Shown piece by piece: positions 31,337 through 42,870 of a DNA stretch of 64,000 nt. Position numbers and translations under genes: made by a program. The stretch is from Nicotiana tabacum (lineage: Eukaryota > Streptophyta > Magnoliopsida > Solanales > Solanaceae). A model generated the notes under the pieces. That model was not told where the DNA came from. It did not search any database and was given only the letters and a program-made list of their open reading frames with translations. The stretch spans positions 100,672,826-100,736,825 of the forward strand of contig NC_134093.1 in assembly GCF_000715075.1 (NCBI RefSeq). Direction: 5' to 3'. How positions within the stretch are numbered: the first letter of the stretch is position 1; every line of letters starts with the position of its first letter.

Positions 31337-32009
31337 CTAAGCAAGATTAAAAGTCTCTTATATTGTGAGGCTTCCCTTCTTTCTCTTACTCTGACCTCCC
31401 CGGATACCTGTACTTGGTGGGAGATAACAGACGCCTAGAGAAATAATTTAAGGTGCGCTCAAACTGGTCGGACACTATCATTATGAAAAACTAATCTAGT
31501 ACTCATGTCATATGACTAGAAATTCTTTGAGGCGGCAAGAGAGGGCACTCATCCTTAGGTTAAAATTAGTTGAGGTAGGTAATAAAGCTTCTGATATTTA
31601 CCAATTACACATTACAGCCGCACATGGAAGTTGACAAAACTGATCTTTAAAATAGCTTCCTTTCTAATGTTTCAAGAGCCACACTTTCATTATAATAAAA
31701 GAAAAAGCACACATATAGGACAAGTCCCAGGCCTATTATCAAAATGGTCATTTGATCAAACTATGACCATTGCAATGAACGCTAAATAGGTCATTATCAT
31801 AGCTCTCACTCAACCTCCATAATTACACAAAGCCTATTATCAATGGCTTTAGATGGAAGCAAAATTTACAAGTGGTAGGAAGGGAAAAAAAAAAAGACAA
31901 CTTACTCTTTTGGTAGGGCATTAATGATTATTAACACCCTCCTCTAAAGTAAATTAAATTCCAATCCCAACCATAATAAGATTTTACATAAAAAGAAAAA
32001 CAACCAGTT

Positions 32010-33290
32010 TTAAGCCTTGGCTCCCAATATCTCCAGCATAGAAGAGAAAGTTCCATACACTGAAAACACTGCAGCCATTACAATAATTGCACCATCACAA
32101 GCCAACCCATGCCATCTTAACTCATCTTTGAACACAATCAAATGAAACAAAGCAGGCAATACAAAGCCAAGAATAATGCACACACTACTCCCAACAAGTG
32201 ACAAGAAATCAGCAAAATTTGGTACCAACAATGCCACAAATGTCACTACTAAAACCACAATCCATCTTATCCAAAGACAATACCTGCCTTCACAAAATCT
32301 CCTTTCCATTACTTCATATACTGGATTCATCATAAGTGGAAATGTAAAGAATAAATTTATGCAAAGACCAATTTGAACTAAGCTGCTAAGCCAACCTTGT
32401 CCAAGATTTGTGGTAATTATATCCTTAGTCTCTTCACCAAAAGCAAAATAGCCTAATACTCCAAAAGCACCATACATTAAAGATATTAAAGCCATTGACA
32501 AACCCAAGATTTTACCAAATTTTGCCTTATCTTTCATCTCAGCTTCTAAAGGCAAAACCATTCCAACACCTTCAAATGCATAAACAGCTACACCAAGACC
32601 ATAGAAAAACACACTGAACCCACCAAAAGCTTCAAGAACATGACTACTTTTGAGATAAACCATCACATCTTCAACCATAACTACACCCATAGCTCCTAAT
32701 TCAACAACATCAGCAAAAATACTCAAAGGGGCTAAAAGGGTAAGACTAGGAATTGAATTCAACCCCAACTGAAATGGAAAACAGCTCCAAATATACACTG
32801 TTTTAGGTGGCAACCCCAAGATTTTAGGACTTGGATTTGACTTGGAGTAATTAAAACAGTATGCTAAAGTATTAGCTATGAAAATCATGTAACTGATACA
32901 AAAACCAGCTTGTGATAACACAATCATAGCATCTACAGCAAACCTACCAACAGGTCCACAAACAGCAAATCCCAAATCACCAAAAGATGAGATTTCTGAA
33001 GTTTTAAGATGGGATTCAATTTTTCTTCTTGAAAATACAAGAAGCATCATACAATGGTAAGTTAAAAAGGCTACTGAAAATAGCATAATAGCACCCATTA
33101 TCCATCCTGTTCTTTTAAAAGTATAAGGAAGGCCAAGAACTCCTGCTCCAACTATGGCTATAAATACATTAGCAAAAGTTTTGGATGGTGAAGAAAGGTG
33201 TTGATTCTTGGCTAAAAGGGGTGTATCTTCTCTTGGGATTTGTAAAACATGAGAGGATGAACTTGCTTTATTATTTTTCTCAAACACCAT
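32010..33290 (-). CDS. Vacuolar-type amino-acid transporter, AVT3 group (AAAP family)
   Basis: This is an intronless gene for 426 residues. The N-terminus is short, hydrophilic and Ser-rich, ending PREDTPLLAKNQHLSSPSKT. The transmembrane core follows, beginning FANVFIAIVGAGVLGLPYTFKRTGW, the hallmark first helix of the amino acid/auxin permease (AAAP) family. About 11 hydrophobic segments can be traced, including GFCISYMIFIANTLAYCF, SVFFYGLGVAVYAFEGVGMVLPLE and SVCIILGFVLPALFHLIVF. Length and motifs fit Arabidopsis AVT3A-C, which reside on the vacuolar membrane and export neutral amino acids from the vacuole. The N-terminal DTPLL resembles an acidic dileucine sorting signal. The start codon at 33290 gives the normal family N-terminus. 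Substrate range is not deducible here. Confidence 0.92.
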   Translation of the reverse strand: MVFEKNNKASSSSHVLQIPREDTPLLAKNQHLSSPSKTFANVFIAIVGAGVLGLPYTFKRTGWIMGAIMLFSVAFLTYHCMMLLVFSRRKIESHLKTSEISSFGDLGFAVCGPVGRFAVDAMIVLSQAGFCISYMIFIANTLAYCFNYSKSNPSPKILGLPPKTVYIWSCFPFQLGLNSIPSLTLLAPLSIFADVVELGAMGVVMVEDVMVYLKSSHVLEAFGGFSVFFYGLGVAVYAFEGVGMVLPLEAEMKDKAKFGKILGLSMALISLMYGAFGVLGYFAFGEETKDIITTNLGQGWLSSLVQIGLCINLFFTFPLMMNPVYEVMERRFCEGRYCLWIRWIVVLVVTFVALLVPNFADFLSLVGSSVCIILGFVLPALFHLIVFKDELRWHGLACDGAIIVMAAVFSVYGTFSSMLEILGAKA

Positions 33291-33315
33291 TTGGTATAAT
33301 CTTAAATTCTTAATC

Positions 33316-33915
33316 AGTACAAGTGCAAAAATCAGATAAAGATCAAAACTTTATTTCAAGATTACCTCAAATTTGAGTGAAAATAGTGAATGTGTTTTTT
33401 TGAAAAGGGGAAAATTTTTGAACTTTGCTTATGGTTTTTGCCTCTGCTAAAATCAAGAAACTAAAACAATTGCAAAAACCAGGTAAAGATCAAAACTTTA
33501 TTTCAAGATTACCTAGTGAATACTATGTGTTTTTTGAGGAAGCAGAAAGGAATTGATTTGAAAATGGAAAAAAGGTTTTGAACTTTGCTTATGGTTTTTG
33601 ATTCTGCTAAATTAATCAAGAATCTCAATACAAGTGCAAAAACCAGATAAAGATCAAAACTCTATTGCAAGATTACCTCAATTTAGAGTGAAAATAGTGA
33701 ATAGTATGTGTTTTTTGAAAAGGGGAAGAGGTTTTGAACTTTGCTTATGAATTTTGCCTCTGCTAAATTAATCAAGAACCTCAATTCAAGGGCAAAAGCC
33801 AGAGAAAAATCAAAACTTTAATATCAAAATTGCAATCAAATAGTGAATAGTATGTGTTTTTTGGAAAGGGGAAAAAGCTTTGAATTTTGCTTCTGCTAGA
33901 TTCAGGAGTTTAGAA
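33316..33915. repeat. Four diverged tandem repeats upstream of the AVT3-type gene
   Basis: Units of about 135-160 bp start near 33316, 33463, 33625 and 33779. Each contains, in order, GTGCAAAAAYCAGATAAAGATCAAAACT-like sequence (in pieces), TCAAGATTACCT, AGTGAATA(G/C)TATGTGTTTTTTG, GGGGAA and GAACTTTGCTTATG, and ends in TCTGCTAAATTAATCAAGAA. They begin 26 bp before the start codon of the minus-strand transporter, so they probably form its leader and proximal promoter. Confidence 0.9.
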
Positions 33916-34372
33916 AGAGATATAAAGGTATAAATGGTTTTTGGGGGGTTGCAGAGCTGTAGGCTGTATTATCAATAGGAGTAAGTTGAAGGGAACTTTC
34001 AAAAAGGACAAAACATGAAAGTGACAATTAAGCAATATTTATTATATTTGAATAATATGAAAGTTTATAGTTCGTACACGTCTCTTTTTTGAAAAATTTG
34101 TATTTGTTTGCAAAAAGAAGTATTCAAGTAAATAACAATCGTAGACGTGTCCATTTGTTAATTGAGAAAAAATCTGTTTGCAAAAAGAAGTCATTCTCTT
34201 TTTTTTTTTTTTTTTTTTTTATATATATCTTTGTTCTCTTTGTTTTCTAGTTGAAAAGGACAGAATGATAATTAACGATGCTTTTGATACATTATAGAGC
34301 TTCTCAATAGTTTATGCATACGTATCATCCTTAGGGGTCGTTTGATAGGATGTACTAGGGATACTAATAATA

Positions 34373-34620
34373 TACTCATTCCGTTTTAATTTATGCGATC
34401 TCATTTAATTGAATATAAAATTTAAAAAAAGAGAGAAGGCTTTTAAACTTATGGTGTAAAATAAGTTACATATATTTTGTGTGGCTATGAGTCACATATA
34501 TTTTGTGTAACTATAAATCATTGCATAAAGATAAATTGTTTCCAAATAAGAAAATGAGTCATTCATTTTGGCACGGACTAAAAAGAAAATAAGTTTACAT
34601 AAATTGAAACGGAATAAGTA
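34373..34620. mobile_element. Stowaway-like MITE
   Basis: The left end TACTCATTCCGTTTTAATTT and the reverse complement of the right end, TACTTATTCCGTTTCAATTT, match over 23 bp with two mismatches. The ends lie at TA dinucleotides, as expected for Tc1/mariner-derived Stowaway elements. The interior of about 200 bp is AT-rich and non-coding. It appears to lie inside another repeat, whose end (GGGGTCGTTTGATAGGATG) starts at about 34335. Confidence 0.8.
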
Positions 34621-34699
34621 TTTGTTAACTTTATCGTAATTTCTTGTTTGGTCATATTTTTAACCTATATATGACTAATATTTGTATTATGTTATAAGA

Positions 34700-37600
34700 A
34701 AAATCAAATTATGGTGGATGTTTATTCTTCCTCCATGATCTTCCTCCATGATTTTCATTTCAAATGCGTAATGACATATTCAATAACATACTTTTCTTCA
34801 CTTTTCATGCCTATATAAAGGCCTTGCAATAGATAGGAAAATACACACAATTGTAGAAGAAATAAGAATCTCTCATCTCTTTCTCTCTATATCTCTTAGC
34901 TTGTTTTTTCTTGTTCTATATTGTTACTTTGAGCTATATTTCATAACACGTTATCAGCACGAAGTCTCTAACCGCAAGGTTGAATTCCACTTCCGCTAAG
35001 GTATATCTCGATGATCTATTGTCAAAATTATCAAGCCTAACAATTCTTTTAGATTTTGATATCAGATATACCTACCAAGTTACAATACTGTACCTGAAAA
35101 CCTGTTGGTTAATTCCTTAGATCAAATAGATGTATTGGTAATGTGAAGTACCCTATCAAACTGCATAGTTTTCTATCACATTGATCATGTCAATAAGACA
35201 AGATTTTCTAGAATAACATATCAGATAATTTTTGTTTCTTGAATCAGTGGATTAAACAACTATAGGTTAAATAGATTAAAGTGATCTTATATCTGATAGT
35301 CTTAACACTATAACTTAACATATATCTACATGTATTAACACATGGATTGGGACATTAATACTACCATTATAGTCCATATGTTATTGAGTCATATTCGCAA
35401 ATTAAATTTAGATTTTATTCAGAAAGGTATATAGCGTTACAAGCACGTTTTTCTGCTACAACAACATGTCCAAGCTTTAAACCAGATAAGTTTATACCAC
35501 TATTTGGAATAAGCAATGGTCTGGTTATTAGAAAATTAGTATTTATGTGGCTTCTAAGGATGTCACTTTTTTAAATTTTCATGAACTAAATAATAGGTGG
35601 CATGCGGTATACTAAATAATCTACAAAATTAAAATTATACTTTATTATGTATGCTTATGGTTTTACCTTATAATACGATTTTAGTATGCCTAGTATAATG
35701 ATTATACATTAGTTTACTGTCAAATATAATATAATAATAATAATACTCGTAACTATTTTATTTTGATAAGATAAAATATTACTACAAGAAGTATGTACTA
35801 CACCAAATTTTTCATTGATGATAGTTCTTATCAAATTAACATGTTGAATTATTTATATATGAAAAACATATAGTAGTAGATAGTAGACAGAGATTTGTCC
35901 ACTATTTGTTTTTGATTCCCAGATTGACTTAAAGGATCTGCTATATCTTTTGTGTTTTTGTAGAGAGCATAATACTTAGTTTTCACAAAAGTGCATGGTA
36001 ACTAGTAGTACTATTATCCTGTTTGATACAACATTTTTCCTTAATGTTCTGGTCATATCACTCTCATCTTGAAGTAAGCTTATTGCAACAAAGACCACAT
36101 GTGAATTTTCAATATTATTTTGTATTTTCATATATCTGTTTGACATTATGAAGAGTTTAACTTAAGAGGTAAGCATTTTCTTCGTATTTGAAATTATTTT
36201 TGTCCTTTGCTATTGATGATATCAACTTCAATGAGTTCAAGTCACAATGAACCATGAGGGTAAGACATTAGGATCAAGTTCCGATGCTCCATGATGATAA
36301 GAGTTGGGGTTGAGTCCCAATTCATTATGGCCTAACATGCCTTTATATTGGTAAGACATTGGGTTGAGTCCCACTATACCATATTGATGATATAATGATA
36401 ACTAAAGAAAGATAATATATTTTTCATGAAAAGGCATGAATATTGTCCGACTTTATTTGCTCCATTCTTAAAATGAATGTGGTAGCAGTGCATAATAAAT
36501 GAAGACAAGTGGTTGAACAATGAACGTGGGCGTTCCAAAGATAAAAATAATTATAATCACCACTATGATTATAAAAGAAGAACAATAAGGGTTCTCAAAA
36601 TAGTCCTTCAAAATGTGAAGGCAATATTTATCATCAAATTGGTATGAAAAATAATAAAGCACGCTGCTGATTATGATCCATTCCTTGAAGAGAATGTGAT
36701 TTGTGATAAGCATTGAGAATGCAGACCCATTCCTAAAGGTGAATGTGGTAATATGTGATAAAAGTAATGAATAAAGACATACAATGCATGATTAGATGAA
36801 TACCTCACAACTCACCTCTAAGGGAGGTTTGAGTGAAATAAAGACAATAAATATTATTGTGTGGTTACATAAATATATCATTGGTTGCGTACATGTGATA
36901 TGCCAAAAAATATTTTGTTGTGCCTTATAAAAGGTTATTAAAGGCAAAATTAAAGCAAGAAATAATTTTGCTTATGATGAATTTGACCATGAAAATTTAT
37001 TATGATATAATTTTCTCTGTGAATGAGATATTTACCATATGAATGTTGTGACAAAGGATCTTGTAGTACAAAAGTTGTTAAGAGCTCCGGAAAAATTAAT
37101 TTGTTACTACCCGGATGGGTAAAATTATTCATGACATTACTATTGTAAAGTCTCAAAAGAAACTTTTTGAGTTTCAAATGTATAAGTCAAAGTGGTTGGC
37201 ATATTGAGACTATAAATGAATGAAATATTGAATATCTTCATATTTCTATAATCATAACGGGTAAATATGAAAGGTTACCCGATTTTCTTTCTATTTGTAC
37301 TACACAAATATAAGCATGATGATAGAATCATATGTCACAAGTAAACTAGAGGTTTACTGAAGCAAATATTAGTTGGCATGACCGGTTGACCATCCCGGTT
37401 CAATTATGATGCGAAAAATTAATTGAGAATTACATTGACATATATTGAAGAAATATAAGATTCTTCAAGAATTCTCTTGTGCTGCTTATTCTCATGATAT
37501 ACCAGTTAAGGTTGGGATTGAATCCTTTAATTTCTGGAACTAATAAAAGGTGATAAATAAATGGGTCCAGTCACCAACCATGTGGACCGTTTACTATTAT

Positions 37601-37715
37601 ATGATTTTAATAGATGCATCTATTCTATGGTCACATGTGCATTTGTTATCAACTTGCCGTTTGGCTTTTGCAAGATCGATTTCTCAAGCTATTAGAGCAC
37701 AGTAGTTCAATAAAT
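34700..37715 (+). mobile_element. Decayed Copia retrotransposon, left part
   Basis: At 34700-34955 there is an LTR-like sequence with a TATA box (CTATATAAAGGCC, 34811), ending in CATAACACGTTATCAGCACG. A long AT-rich stretch without reading frames follows. At about 37560-37710, broken frames match Copia integrase: a GP(V)...MWTVYYYMILIDASILWSH-like segment and LAFARSISQAIRAQ in the plus direction. Sequence stops matching Copia at 37715, where Gypsy element A begins. The right part of the same element is at 50198-52218. There are many stops, and no intact protein. Confidence 0.7.
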
Positions 37716-38300
37716 TACCAGAAGTAACTCAGGGATAAAATACTCAGCCAAATAATAATTTCAAAAATAGTAGTTCTTTCTTTCAAATACATCAGTGAAA
37801 ACCCAAATCGTTTGCCGAAGTTGCCAATAATATGAATAGTTTGAAAACAATAAATTTCTCCAAAAATCTTTTCAATAATAAATAATATGTTTCATTTTTC
37901 TTCCGGATAACCCATATAAAATAAATGCATCACTATGCCCATATGTCAAAATGTGTTAGAAATCATGAATGATGTGATGTTGTACAACATGAGAAAAAAT
38001 ACATCACTATGCCTGTATGTCATGTGTGCATGCCAATGCGATGCAACTCAGTGATAAAATCATAAACAGCTCCTCGGGTAGAACATCACTCATATACAGC
38101 CCCTCGGGCAACTTCACAATCACTCGTGCCACTCGGGCATACCTCACAATCACTCTTGCCGCTCGGGCATACCTCACAATCACTCATGCCTCCCAGTCAC
38201 TCAGCACTCGGCACTCGACACTCGCACTCAGTAAGTACCTGCACTCACTGGGTGTGTGTACAGACTCCGGAGGGACTCCTACAACCCAAGCACTATAATC

Positions 38301-38340
38301 TGCACGGACAACTCACGTGCTGCACGGACAACTCACGTGC
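38301..38340. repeat. 20-bp tandem repeat containing CACGTG, two copies
   Basis: TGCACGGACAACTCACGTGC occurs twice head to tail with no mismatch. The corresponding place in the other LTR of element A (48007-48107) has four copies, three of them contiguous. Confidence 0.95.
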
Positions 38341-39329
38341 TATAATATATATAAAGCCAACATGGCCTGCTGCGGCGTGTAGCCCGATCCCAAAATATCC
38401 TCACAATCAGGCTCTCGCCCTCCCTCAGTCATCAATCTCTCCAGTCTCTCTCTCATGGGCTCACAATGTCATGAGAATAGCCCAAAAATGATGATATGAT
38501 GCATCAATAAATAACAACAGAAACTGAGATATGACCTATGTGGGTCCCAATAATACTGGCACATAGCCTCAACATGATTTTTAATATATTTTTCAGCTCA
38601 ATTTCTTTAACACATAAAACCGCATGAAAAATATCAAGATTATTTAACTATAAAATTCCACAGAAACAATTATGTCACAATTTCTATAGTGCACGCCCAC
38701 ACGCCCGTCACCTAGCATATGCGTCACTTCCCAAAAATTTACAAAACACATATATTCAGGGTTCATACTCTCAACTCCAAGATTAGAAGAGTTACTTACC
38801 TCGAACAAGCCAAATCCAATGTCGAGCAAGCTAAACAATGCTCCAGAAATCCCATTATGTGCATATCAACTTCCAAATGGCTCGAATCTAGAAACAATTA
38901 ATTTGACTCAGGCCACAAAAATTATAGGAATTAATTCCATATCAAAATACTAATATTTTCCAAAAATCCGAAATTGCACCCCAAAAATCACCCGTGGGGC
39001 CCACGTCTCGAAATCCGACGAAACTTACAAAATACGATAACCCATCCAATTACAAGTTCAAACATACTAATTTCACTCAAATCCGACTCCAAATCGGTAT
39101 TCAAACTTGAAAAATTCGTTTTGTGACATTATAGAAAATTCCTTCTATTTCTCTTGAAGATTCAATAATCTTACACCAAAAATGAAGATTAATTCATGGA
39201 ATATAATCACAAGGGAGTTAAGAACACTTACCCCAAGTTGTGTGGAAAATTTACTCTCCAAAATCACCCAAATCGAGCTCCAAAATGTCCAAAATGAGAA
39301 AAAAATCTCGAAACCCTCGTTTTAAACAC

Positions 39330-39660
39330 TGCCCAGCCATTTCCGCACCTGCGGTGCCTGGGCTCGCACCTGTGCATCCGCATTTGTGGAACAAATTGCG
39401 CGCCTACGGACAAGGCCAACCTTTCAAAACCTCGCATCTGCGGGCTCGCAGATGCGCAAACCCTTCACACCTGCGTTCGCCCCAGGCCAGCCCCAGTCCG
39501 CATCTGCGCAACATCTTCGCACCTGCGGCCTCGCAGATGCTGCAAATTCCTCGCACCTGCGAGCACTGCTCAGTTCCACACTTGGACGCTTCTGCGGCTT
39601 ATTTCACGCACATGCGGCTTCACACCTGCGATTAAAATCTTCGTAGGTGCGATCACACCA
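39330..39660. repeat. CGCANNTGCG palindrome cluster, 3' LTR of element A
   Basis: About a dozen short, near-palindromic motifs (CGCACCTGCGG, CGCATCTGCG, TCGCAGATGCG, TCGCACCTGCGAG) occur in 330 bp of GC-rich sequence within otherwise AT-rich DNA. The spacing is irregular. Because of the base composition, several overlapping frames stay open here, but they have no protein family signal. Confidence 0.85.
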
Positions 39661-41324
39661 GTAGGCAGCAGTTCCAGCATTTCCTTAAGTCCAAATTTGA
39701 TTCGTTAACCGTCCGAAACTCACCCGAGGCCCCCGGGACCTCAACCAATTGTATCAACAAGTCCCATAACATAACACGAACCTACTCGAGGCCTCAAATC
39801 ACACCTAACAACATCGAAACGACGAATTACTCCTCAATTCAAAATCAATGAACTTTGAACTTTCAAATTCTACATCTTGTGCCGAAACACATCAAATCAA
39901 TCCGGAATGACTTCAAATTTTGCGCAAAAGTCACATTTCATATTACAGACCTTTTCCAATTTTCAGAATCGGATTCCGACCTCGATATAAAAAAGTCAAC
40001 CTCCCGATCAAACTTTCCAAAAATTCATCTTTCGGCATTTCAAGCCTAATTCCACTACGGACCTCCAAAATATTTTTCGGACACTCTCCTAAGTCCAAAA
40101 TCACCATACTGAGCTATTGGAATCATCAAAATACGAATTCGAGGTTGTTTACACATAAGTCCGCATCCGGTCACTATTTTAACTTAAGCTTTAAACTTTG
40201 AAACTAAGTGTTCCAATTCCTTCAAAAACCTCACTGGACCCGAACCAATTACCCCGACAATTCACACAATAACTGCAAAGTATAATTTTAGAAGTAAATG
40301 GGGAAACGAGGTTGTAATATTCAAAACGACCGGCCGGGTCGTTACATTCTCCCCCACTTAAACATACGTTCGTCCTCAAACGTGCCAAGAGTTGTTTCCA
40401 AGCCATCAAATCACTGTTCCATCTTACCACACACGTACCCAGGGGTGAACCCATGTCATCCTATCCCACATAAGGCTTGACTACACAATGCAACTGAAAA
40501 TCATTAATTTAACCTTAGCCTATAAACCTTGGAGTTTAATTTCCAACCTTTAAAATTTCTTTCAAGATACAAATCTTACATTTACACACCGTATAAGTCC
40601 GAACGAGTTGCATCGAGCTATAACTATAACCACAGATTGTCACGACCCAAAGTTTTCCACCGACGGGACCGTGATGGCGCCTAACATTTCACTTGCTAGG
40701 CAAGCCAACGTTAAAAAATCGTTAAACCAATTCCGTATTTCCATTCAGTAAATAACAATAATTAACTAAGATGAAATATAAGAGGTGCGAAATTTTATAA
40801 AACTGTATTAATTACTACCACCCGGATCTGGAGTCACAATTCACGAGCATTCTAGAATTTACTACAAGTAATAGTCTGAAAGAAATACAACTGTCTGAAT
40901 GAAAGAAAACAGTAGGACATAAAAAGATAGACGGGGACTTCAAGGTCTGTGAACGCCGACAGATCTACCTTGAGTCTCCGGACAATGGACCAATAGCAAA
41001 ATCTCGATCAACCTGAGCCGGTATCAAAGTCTGCACAGAAAGTGCAGAGTGCAGCATCAGTACAACCGACCCCATGTACTGGTAAGTGTCGAGCCTAACC
41101 TCGGCGAAGTAGTGACGAGGCTAGGACAAAACACCCACATATAACCTGAACATTATAATCATGCTAGTGGCAATAACAGTAAATAAAGAAATAACGCAGA
41201 AATAATGGGAAGGGAACATACAATGGGGGAACACAACATAAAGAGTGAGAACAATGAAAAGACAGAATTAAACCGAAAATCCTTAAACGAATTGAGCAAT
41301 TAAAACAGCAAAGAAAACAACACG

Positions 41325-41660
41325 GCATCACCCTTCGTGCTTTTACTCTCAACCTCACCAAATAAATAAATAGAACGGCACAACATCACCCTTTGTACAT
41401 TAAACCTCTCATAATATATACGGCATCACCCTTCGTGCTTTAAACCTCTCATAAAATACACGGCATCACCCTTCGTGCTTTACACTCTTCCTCACAATAT
41501 AAATAATGCATGCACGACATCACCCTTCGTGCTTTATACTCTTCCTCACAATATAAATAATTCGTGCACGACATCACCCTTCGTGCTTTACACTCTTCCT
41601 CACAATATAAATAATGCATGCACGACATCACCCTTCGTTCTTTACACTCCTCCTCACCAA
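41325..41660. repeat. Tandem array of about 41-57-bp units in LTR B
   Basis: The core CATCACCCTTCGTGCTTTA(C) recurs about seven times, at roughly 41325, 41384, 41423, 41464, 41518, 41572 and 41626. The last four units share a 54-bp body with ACTCTTCCTCACAATATAAA. The earlier units are shorter and more diverged, suggesting expansion from one side. Confidence 0.9.
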
Positions 41661-42529
41661 TCACAGAATCAATAACAACGGATAGAGAGAAATTTCACAA
41701 AGAAATCAATATTTCATCAATGATTGCTTCCACAATTTAACATCTCAACCTTGAATCAATATTCACAATTTTATCAACCTTGATAGAACCGGATACAAGT
41801 CTCCCAACATTTCAACAACAACAATAAGTATGAATAACAAGATTTTAAGTCTACAGATTTGCAAGAATGGAATTTCACTCGCATGCTATGACTCGACCAC
41901 AACGCATAGATGCTCGTCACCTCAACTATACATCGTATTCAACAACAAAACACGTAGCAAATACTCACACAATACCTATTCCCTCAAGCCAAAGTTAGAC
42001 ACGACACTTACCTCAATTTCGCAAGCCACTCACTGCTCAAGTATCGCTTTCCCTTTAGAATTCACCTCCAACCCACTCGTATCTAATCATAATTAGTTTA
42101 ATATCATCAATTATCGCTAAAGCAATCAACTTTAATGCATAATTACAGTTTTCTTAAGTTTTCCCAACAAAAGTCAAAAATCGACCTCGGGCCCGCTTGG
42201 TAAAAACTCGAGGTTCGAACCAAAATTCATTTACCCATTCACCCCCGAGCCCAAACATATAATTGATTTTGGAATCCGACCTCAAATTGAGGTCTAAATC
42301 CCCAAATTTCCGAAATCCCTTGTTTCTATCCAAAACCCCTAATTCTATCATGAAAACCTTAGATTTTAGGTTGACATCTTGCAAAATGTAGTGAAAGATT
42401 GAAAGAAACCAGTTTAGAATCACTTACATATGATTTGGGGAAGAAATGGTCTTTGGAAAAATCGCCTCTTGTGTTTTAGGTCTTGAAAATTTGGGAAATA
42501 AATGAAAATTCCCGTCCAAAAATCATTTT

Positions 42530-42870
42530 GATCAGCTGCAGGTGTCGCAATTGTGAGCTGAGCTTCGCAAATGCGATGCTCGCAATTGCGAAGGAACAAT
42601 CGCAATTGCGATGCCCTTCACAATCCCGCTGCCTTTGCAAATGCGAGGAATGTGTCGCATTTGCGACCACTGAACCTCGCAAATGCGAGTAAATGTTCGC
42701 ATTTGCGAACCTGCCCTTCCCAGACTCCCTTCGCAATTGCGAAGGTAACCTCGCAAATGCGAGAACTTCTGGCCCAGGCTTCCAATCGCAATTGCGATGA
42801 AAGCCTCGCAATTGCGGACCCTGTTATGTTCGCATTTGCGATGCCTGATCTCGCAATTGTGAGATTAGAG
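42530..42870. repeat. CGCAATTGCG / CGCAAATGCG palindrome cluster in LTR B
   Basis: About fifteen motifs of the form TCGCAATTGCGA, TCGCAAATGCGA or TCGCATTTGCGA occur within 340 bp. CGCAATTGCG is perfectly palindromic. CGCAAATGCG and CGCATTTGCG are reverse complements of each other and alternate along the strand. Confidence 0.95.

Larger units (their letters stand above)
29555..32009. other. Intergenic DNA between the WOX13 and AVT3-type genes
   Basis: The first 200-300 bp are probably WOX 3' UTR. The stretch then contains a LINE 3' end (30280-30810) and two small tandem duplications (31089-31176 and 31227-31336). The last few hundred bases before 32010 are probably the 3' UTR of the minus-strand transporter gene. 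No other gene is supported. Confidence 0.5.
37716..40346 (-). repeat. Truncated 3' LTR of element A
   Basis: It aligns with 47422-50197 from TACCAGAAGTAACTCAGGG onward, with scattered point differences and several indels. It ends ACGACCGGCCGGGTCGTTACA. Compared with the intact LTR it lacks about 490 bp (the part matching 46932-47421), so a deletion has joined it directly to Copia integrase sequence. It contains a tandem 20-bp repeat (38301-38340) and the palindrome cluster (39330-39660). Confidence 0.85.

Noticed and set aside
38017..38491. Open frames around CTCGGGCATACCTCAC repeats (also 47832-48071, 54020-54393)
   Set aside because: They lie inside LTRs and follow the short tandem repeats; they are not conserved as proteins.
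39240..39646. Cys/His/Arg-rich open frames in GC-rich DNA (also 42476-43029, 49118-49633, 55243-55631)
   Set aside because: They overlap in several frames and are by-products of the CGCANNTGCG palindrome clusters; no protein motif is conserved between copies.
41449..41675. Repetitive peptide frames (CEEECKARRVMSC type)
   Set aside because: They are translations of the 54-bp tandem array in LTR B.
39330..42870. CRISPR-like array
   Set aside because: The repeats are 10-12 bp with irregular spacing in a eukaryotic retrotransposon LTR; there are no constant-length spacers.
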